Shown here piece by piece: positions 60,648 through 64,000 of a DNA stretch of 64,000 nt. A model generated the notes under the pieces. The model saw only the letters and a list, made by a program, of their open reading frames with translations, searched no databases and was not told the origin of the DNA. The stretch is from Parabacteroides distasonis (lineage in GTDB: Bacteria > Bacteroidota > Bacteroidia > Bacteroidales > Tannerellaceae), in contig JAFBIU010000007.1 in assembly GCA_021531775.1 (NCBI GenBank), positions 1 to 64,000 on the forward strand. The letters are read 5' to 3'. Positions within the stretch are counted from its first letter, which is position 1, and each line of letters opens with the position of its first letter. A program made the position numbers and the translations under genes.

Positions 60648-62705
60648 ATGAAACGAATTATGTTCTCGATCATGACAGCAGCCGCTGTAACTGCCTGTAC
60701 AAACCAGACTCCGCAGAGCAGCCACACAGCGACAGAACCGTTCAACTATGTAGTTGATCAATTTGCAGACCTGCAAATCCTGCGTTATCAAGTACCCGCT
60801 TTCGAACAATTACCTTTGCGTCAGAAGCAGTTGTTGTATCACCTCTCTGAGGCGGCCTTGATGGGTCGTGATATTCTCTTCGACCAGAATTGCCGTTACA
60901 ACTTGGCCATCCGACGCACCTTGGAAGCGATTTATCAATCGTATAAAGGAGACCGGAACAGTGCAGACTTCCAAGCCTTGGAGATCTACCTGAAACGGGT
61001 TTGGTTTGCCAACGGCATCCATCACCATTATGCAGAAGACAAGTTCCAACCCGGTTTCTCACCCGAATTTCTGATGAATTGTGTACACCAGTTGTCTGCA
61101 GCACAGTTGCCGCTCCGGCCGAACCAGACAGTGGACCAGTTCATGGCTGAGATATTCCCCATTATCTTCAATCCGACGCTCATGGCCAAACGGACGGTCC
61201 AAAGTGGCGATGGCGACTGGATCGAAGCATCAGCCAACAACTACTATGGAGCTGGCGTAACCTTGCAAGAGGCAGAACAGTTTTATGGCAAGATGAAAGC
61301 CGAAGGAGACACCCTGCATCCCATCTCCTATGGCCTCAACAGCCGCTTAGTGAAAGAACAGGGAGCACTGGTCGAGAAGGTCTGGAAAGTGGGTGGCCTC
61401 TACTCCGCAGCCATTGAGCGCATTGTTGATCAGTTGCAACAGGCACTCCCCTTTGCAGATAACGAGGCGCAAAAGGGCATCATCAACAAACTGATTGAGT
61501 ACTATCAAACCGGGGACTTGAAGACCTTCGACGCCTATTCGATCCTGTGGGTAGAAGATACAGAGTCGGAGGTGGACTTCGTCAACGGATTCATTGAAAC
61601 CTATGGTGATCCGGTGGGTATGAAAGCCAGCTGGGAATCGACCGTGAACTTCATCAACAAGGAGGCAACGGAACGTACCAAGATCATCAGCCAAAATGCC
61701 CAATGGTTTGAGGACCATTCGCCGGTTGATGACCGTTTCAAGAAGGCCGAAGTAAAGGGTGTAAGTGCCAAGGTGATTACAGTAGCCATGTTGGGTGGAG
61801 ACTGTTATCCGGCTACCCCGATCGGTATCAACCTGCCGAATGCCGACTGGATCCGTCGCGATCATGGATCCAAATCGGTTACCATTGAGAACATCACGGA
61901 GGCCTACTCAAATGCCTCCTTAGGAAATGGTTTCAACGAAGAATTCATGTGGAGCGATGCTGAACGTGAACAGGCAAAACGCTATGGTTTCTTGACCAGC
62001 AACTTGCATACAGACCTGCACGAATGTCTGGGACATGGATCCGGACAGCTTCTGCCGAACACCGACCCGGATGCTCTGAAAGCGTACAGTTCAACACTCG
62101 AAGAGGCTCGTGCCGACCTGTTCGGTCTATACTACATGGCAGACAACAAGATGGTCGAGTTAGGACTGGTACCTGATGCAGAGGCTTTCAAGGCAGAATA
62201 CTACAACTTCATGATGAACGGCTTGATGACCCAATTGGTGCGCATTGAACCGGGCAAGAATGTGGAAGAGGCACACATGCGTAACCGTCAGCTGATTGCT
62301 CGCTGGGCCTACGAGAAGGGACAAGCAGAACAGGTAGTCGAACTGAAAAAACGCGATGACAAGACCTATGTCGTCATCAACGATTATGCCAAATTACGCG
62401 ACCTGTTTGGACAACTGTTAGCTGAGGTGCAACGTATCAAGAGCGAAGGGGACTTTGCTGCCGGTAAGCAGTTGGTTGAAAACTATGGCGTCAAAGTGGA
62501 TCCGACACTGCATCAAGAGATCCTGGAGCGTTATGCCCACTTGAACCTGGCTCCCTACAAAGGTTTTGTCAATCCGGTCATGAAAGAGGTGAAGAATGCA
62601 GCAGGCGAAGTAAGCGATATCACCTTGGACTATACCGAAGGTTACGTGGAACAGATGTTACGTTACAGCCGAGATTATTCTTTCCTGCCCACCTATAACG
62701 AATAA
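60648..62705 (+). CDS. Dipeptidyl-peptidase III lipoprotein (M49)
   Basis: Zinc exopeptidase that releases dipeptides from the N-terminus of oligopeptides. 685 residues. The signal MKRIMFSIMTAAAVTAC has a lipobox, so the enzyme is periplasmic or surface-held, unlike the cytosolic eukaryotic forms. The active site HECLGH (458-463) has the M49 motif in its five-residue-spaced bacterial form, with the third ligand in LEEARAD (484-490). The upper lobe carries FNEEFMWSDAEREQAKRYG. It is followed three bases later by the AlkD-like gene. Confidence 0.92.
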   Translation: MKRIMFSIMTAAAVTACTNQTPQSSHTATEPFNYVVDQFADLQILRYQVPAFEQLPLRQKQLLYHLSEAALMGRDILFDQNCRYNLAIRRTLEAIYQSYKGDRNSADFQALEIYLKRVWFANGIHHHYAEDKFQPGFSPEFLMNCVHQLSAAQLPLRPNQTVDQFMAEIFPIIFNPTLMAKRTVQSGDGDWIEASANNYYGAGVTLQEAEQFYGKMKAEGDTLHPISYGLNSRLVKEQGALVEKVWKVGGLYSAAIERIVDQLQQALPFADNEAQKGIINKLIEYYQTGDLKTFDAYSILWVEDTESEVDFVNGFIETYGDPVGMKASWESTVNFINKEATERTKIISQNAQWFEDHSPVDDRFKKAEVKGVSAKVITVAMLGGDCYPATPIGINLPNADWIRRDHGSKSVTIENITEAYSNASLGNGFNEEFMWSDAEREQAKRYGFLTSNLHTDLHECLGHGSGQLLPNTDPDALKAYSSTLEEARADLFGLYYMADNKMVELGLVPDAEAFKAEYYNFMMNGLMTQLVRIEPGKNVEEAHMRNRQLIARWAYEKGQAEQVVELKKRDDKTYVVINDYAKLRDLFGQLLAEVQRIKSEGDFAAGKQLVENYGVKVDPTLHQEILERYAHLNLAPYKGFVNPVMKEVKNAAGEVSDITLDYTEGYVEQMLRYSRDYSFLPTYNE

Positions 62706-62708
62706 GTC

Positions 62709-63413
62709 ATGGAAGAAATCAAGGTACAAGAGACGTTGCAAGCCATCCGCAAACGGCTTCGTCTCGCCATGAACGGCGTCATTGCCAGCAGTATGCGTGA
62801 GAAGGGAATGCAATACAAACTCATCTTTGGTGTACCTTTTCCTGAGATTCGTCAAATCGCATCCGGTTTTGAACCGGATGCTGACTTGGCGGAGGCTTTG
62901 TGGCAAGCGGATGTACGCGAGTTGAAGTTATTGGCAACCATGCTCTATCCGGCCTCCCAATTCCGACTGATCACGGCCCAATGCTGGATCACTGAAATTC
63001 CCTATATGGAGGTAGCCGAACAGGCAGCTCGATTCCTCTATGCCCGAATGCCGGAATCGGACGAGGCCCTGTTCCGTTTGCTCTATAACCGGAAGGCTCC
63101 CTTTGCCCGCAGTGTAGCCTTCTTGGCACTGATGCACCGAATGGCTGCTGGTGAAACCATCCAACACAACTTGTTCAATGCTTTTTGGATCGAATCGATC
63201 CGTAGCCTGACCAGTGCCTCTTTTCAGGCATCGTGGAATGAGAAACAAGCGGCCCTCAAAGCCTTGAAACAGTATGAACGTCAATCGGAAGAGCAGGCAC
63301 GTCGGGTGTTGCTTGAACTGGCTTACTTACGCCAATCCGATCAACCGGAATTACGAGAAATATACGAAGATTTGCACTTCGAATGGGAATATACTTGGGG
63401 ATTTCACAAATAG
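62709..63413 (+). CDS. DNA alkylation repair protein (AlkD-like)
   Basis: 234 residues of HEAT-like helical repeats: IFGVPFPEIRQIASGF at the start, AEALWQADVRELKLLATMLYPA, RLLYNRKAPFARSVAFLALMHRM and a C-terminal helical pair. This is the PF08713 pattern of glycosylases that excise bulky alkylated bases without flipping. It lies three bases downstream of the peptidase gene, so it is probably cotranscribed, though the two functions are unrelated. Confidence 0.85.
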   Translation: MEEIKVQETLQAIRKRLRLAMNGVIASSMREKGMQYKLIFGVPFPEIRQIASGFEPDADLAEALWQADVRELKLLATMLYPASQFRLITAQCWITEIPYMEVAEQAARFLYARMPESDEALFRLLYNRKAPFARSVAFLALMHRMAAGETIQHNLFNAFWIESIRSLTSASFQASWNEKQAALKALKQYERQSEEQARRVLLELAYLRQSDQPELREIYEDLHFEWEYTWGFHK

Positions 63414-63424
63414 CCCTATCTTTG
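63394..63424 (+). promoter_or_regulatory. Promoter of the 63447 acyltransferase gene
   Basis: CTTG (63394-63397), a 19-base spacer and TATCTTTG (63417-63424), overlapping the end of the AlkD-like gene. Predicted leader is about 15-20 bases. Confidence 0.6.
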
Positions 63425-63446
63425 TTCCTCGAATAGATGAAACAAA

Positions 63447-64000
63447 ATGGCAGAAGAAGCGATTAAACAGATAAATGTGAAAGAGGTCTTGCGGCAGAAG
63501 GCACCATCGGTTGCAGGCAAGATTCCCGGTTTCGTGGTCAATTGGTTGGCTCGTCTCATTCATCAAGAGGAACTAAATGAGGTATTACGACGTTACCACC
63601 ACCTGCAGGGAGTCGATTTCATGCAGCAACTGATCCGCTATTTCGACATCCAGTTAGAGGTAGTTCACAAAGAGCGTTTGCCCCAAACAGGACGCCATAT
63701 CTTCGTCTCCAACCATCCGTTAGGAGGTCTGGACGGTATCTGTCTGGCTGCCCTCATCGGATCGCATTACGACAAGAAGGTCCAGTATTTGGTCAACGAC
63801 ATACTGATGCACATTCCCAACTTGACATCCATCTTTGTGCCGATCAACAAACATGGTGCACAAAGCAAACGGAACGTGTCGATGTTAGAAGCGGCATATG
63901 CTTCCGATGATCAGGTAATCACCTTTCCAGCCGGACTCTGTTCACGTCTGATTGAGGGGCGGGTACAGGATCTGTATTGGCACAAGTCGTTCATCAAAAA
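63447..64000 (+). CDS. Lysophospholipid-type acyltransferase, 3' end cut
   Basis: The first 184 residues are present and the gene runs off the window. They begin MAEEAIKQINVKEVLRQKAP, followed by an amphipathic region and the acyltransferase block VSNHPLGGLDGICLAALIG (H...D active site), then FVPINKHGAQSKRNVSMLEAA and ITFPAGLCSRL, typical of PlsC-like 1-acylglycerol-3-phosphate or ornithine-lipid acyltransferases of Bacteroidetes. It would act at the inner membrane. The acceptor cannot be told from this part. Confidence 0.85.
   Translation, partial: MAEEAIKQINVKEVLRQKAPSVAGKIPGFVVNWLARLIHQEELNEVLRRYHHLQGVDFMQQLIRYFDIQLEVVHKERLPQTGRHIFVSNHPLGGLDGICLAALIGSHYDKKVQYLVNDILMHIPNLTSIFVPINKHGAQSKRNVSMLEAAYASDDQVITFPAGLCSRLIEGRVQDLYWHKSFIK

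Overview
The window comes from a Bacteroidales chromosome. The evidence is a SusC/SusD pair, many Bacteroidetes promoter boxes of the TAnnTTTG type with few strong Shine-Dalgarno sites, NigD-like and DUF4491/DUF6249 proteins, signal-peptidase-II lipoproteins and T9SS-like C-terminal modules. Those modules and the C10 (streptopain-type) proteases point to the Tannerellaceae/Porphyromonadaceae side of the order, but I cannot name a genus. Gene order is dense with short spacers, and there is no integrase, transposase or CRISPR array.

Layout. 1-10.3 kb is mostly housekeeping: tRNA-Gly(GCC), birA, yraN, tadA, recF with a DUF721 gene, a TPR membrane protein, ribH and a tRNA-Tyr/tRNA-Gly(UCC) pair. 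It is interrupted by a carbohydrate block (GH43-like enzyme, predicted alpha/alpha-barrel protein, sulfatase). 10.6-29 kb is one long forward type VI secretion operon of the Bacteroidetes kind (T6SS-iii): ClpV/TssH, TssB, TssC, four Hcp genes in an A-B-A-B order, two divergent Hcp-like genes, VgrG1 with a companion protein, a DUF4280 PAAR-like tip, and VgrG2 with a second companion. The baseplate and membrane-complex genes (TssE, F, G, K, N-R) are not here. 29.4-40.4 kb is a reverse-strand export/uptake module that looks richer in G+C: an adenosine deaminase with a lipoprotein signal, a C10 protease, SusC and SusD form one operon, followed by a second C10 protease. 40.6-46.9 kb is a reverse operon with a third VgrG-companion pair and a membrane-bound AraC regulator.

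47-64 kb returns to scattered core and accessory genes: NigD-like lipoprotein, lpxB-surE, GH99-like lipoprotein, RNase Z, a tiny T9SS-like secreted protein, DUF6249 protein, an ECF sigma factor with a small membrane partner, tRNA-Ser(CGA), an agarase-like glycosidase, an acyltransferase-3 protein, a GH30 enzyme, mnmA, dipeptidyl-peptidase III, an AlkD-like protein and the start of a phospholipid-type acyltransferase.

The most novel signal is the VgrG-companion module. In all three places a VgrG of about 1,100-1,200 residues with a long C-terminal extension is followed directly by a roughly 590-residue coiled-coil plus beta-repeat protein. That protein carries its own conserved C-terminal motif (KTPNT-EG-PG type), and I do not recognise it as a named T6SS component. 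No obvious toxin/immunity pair lies beside any VgrG, so the extensions or companions may themselves be the cargo, cargo adaptors or spike elements.
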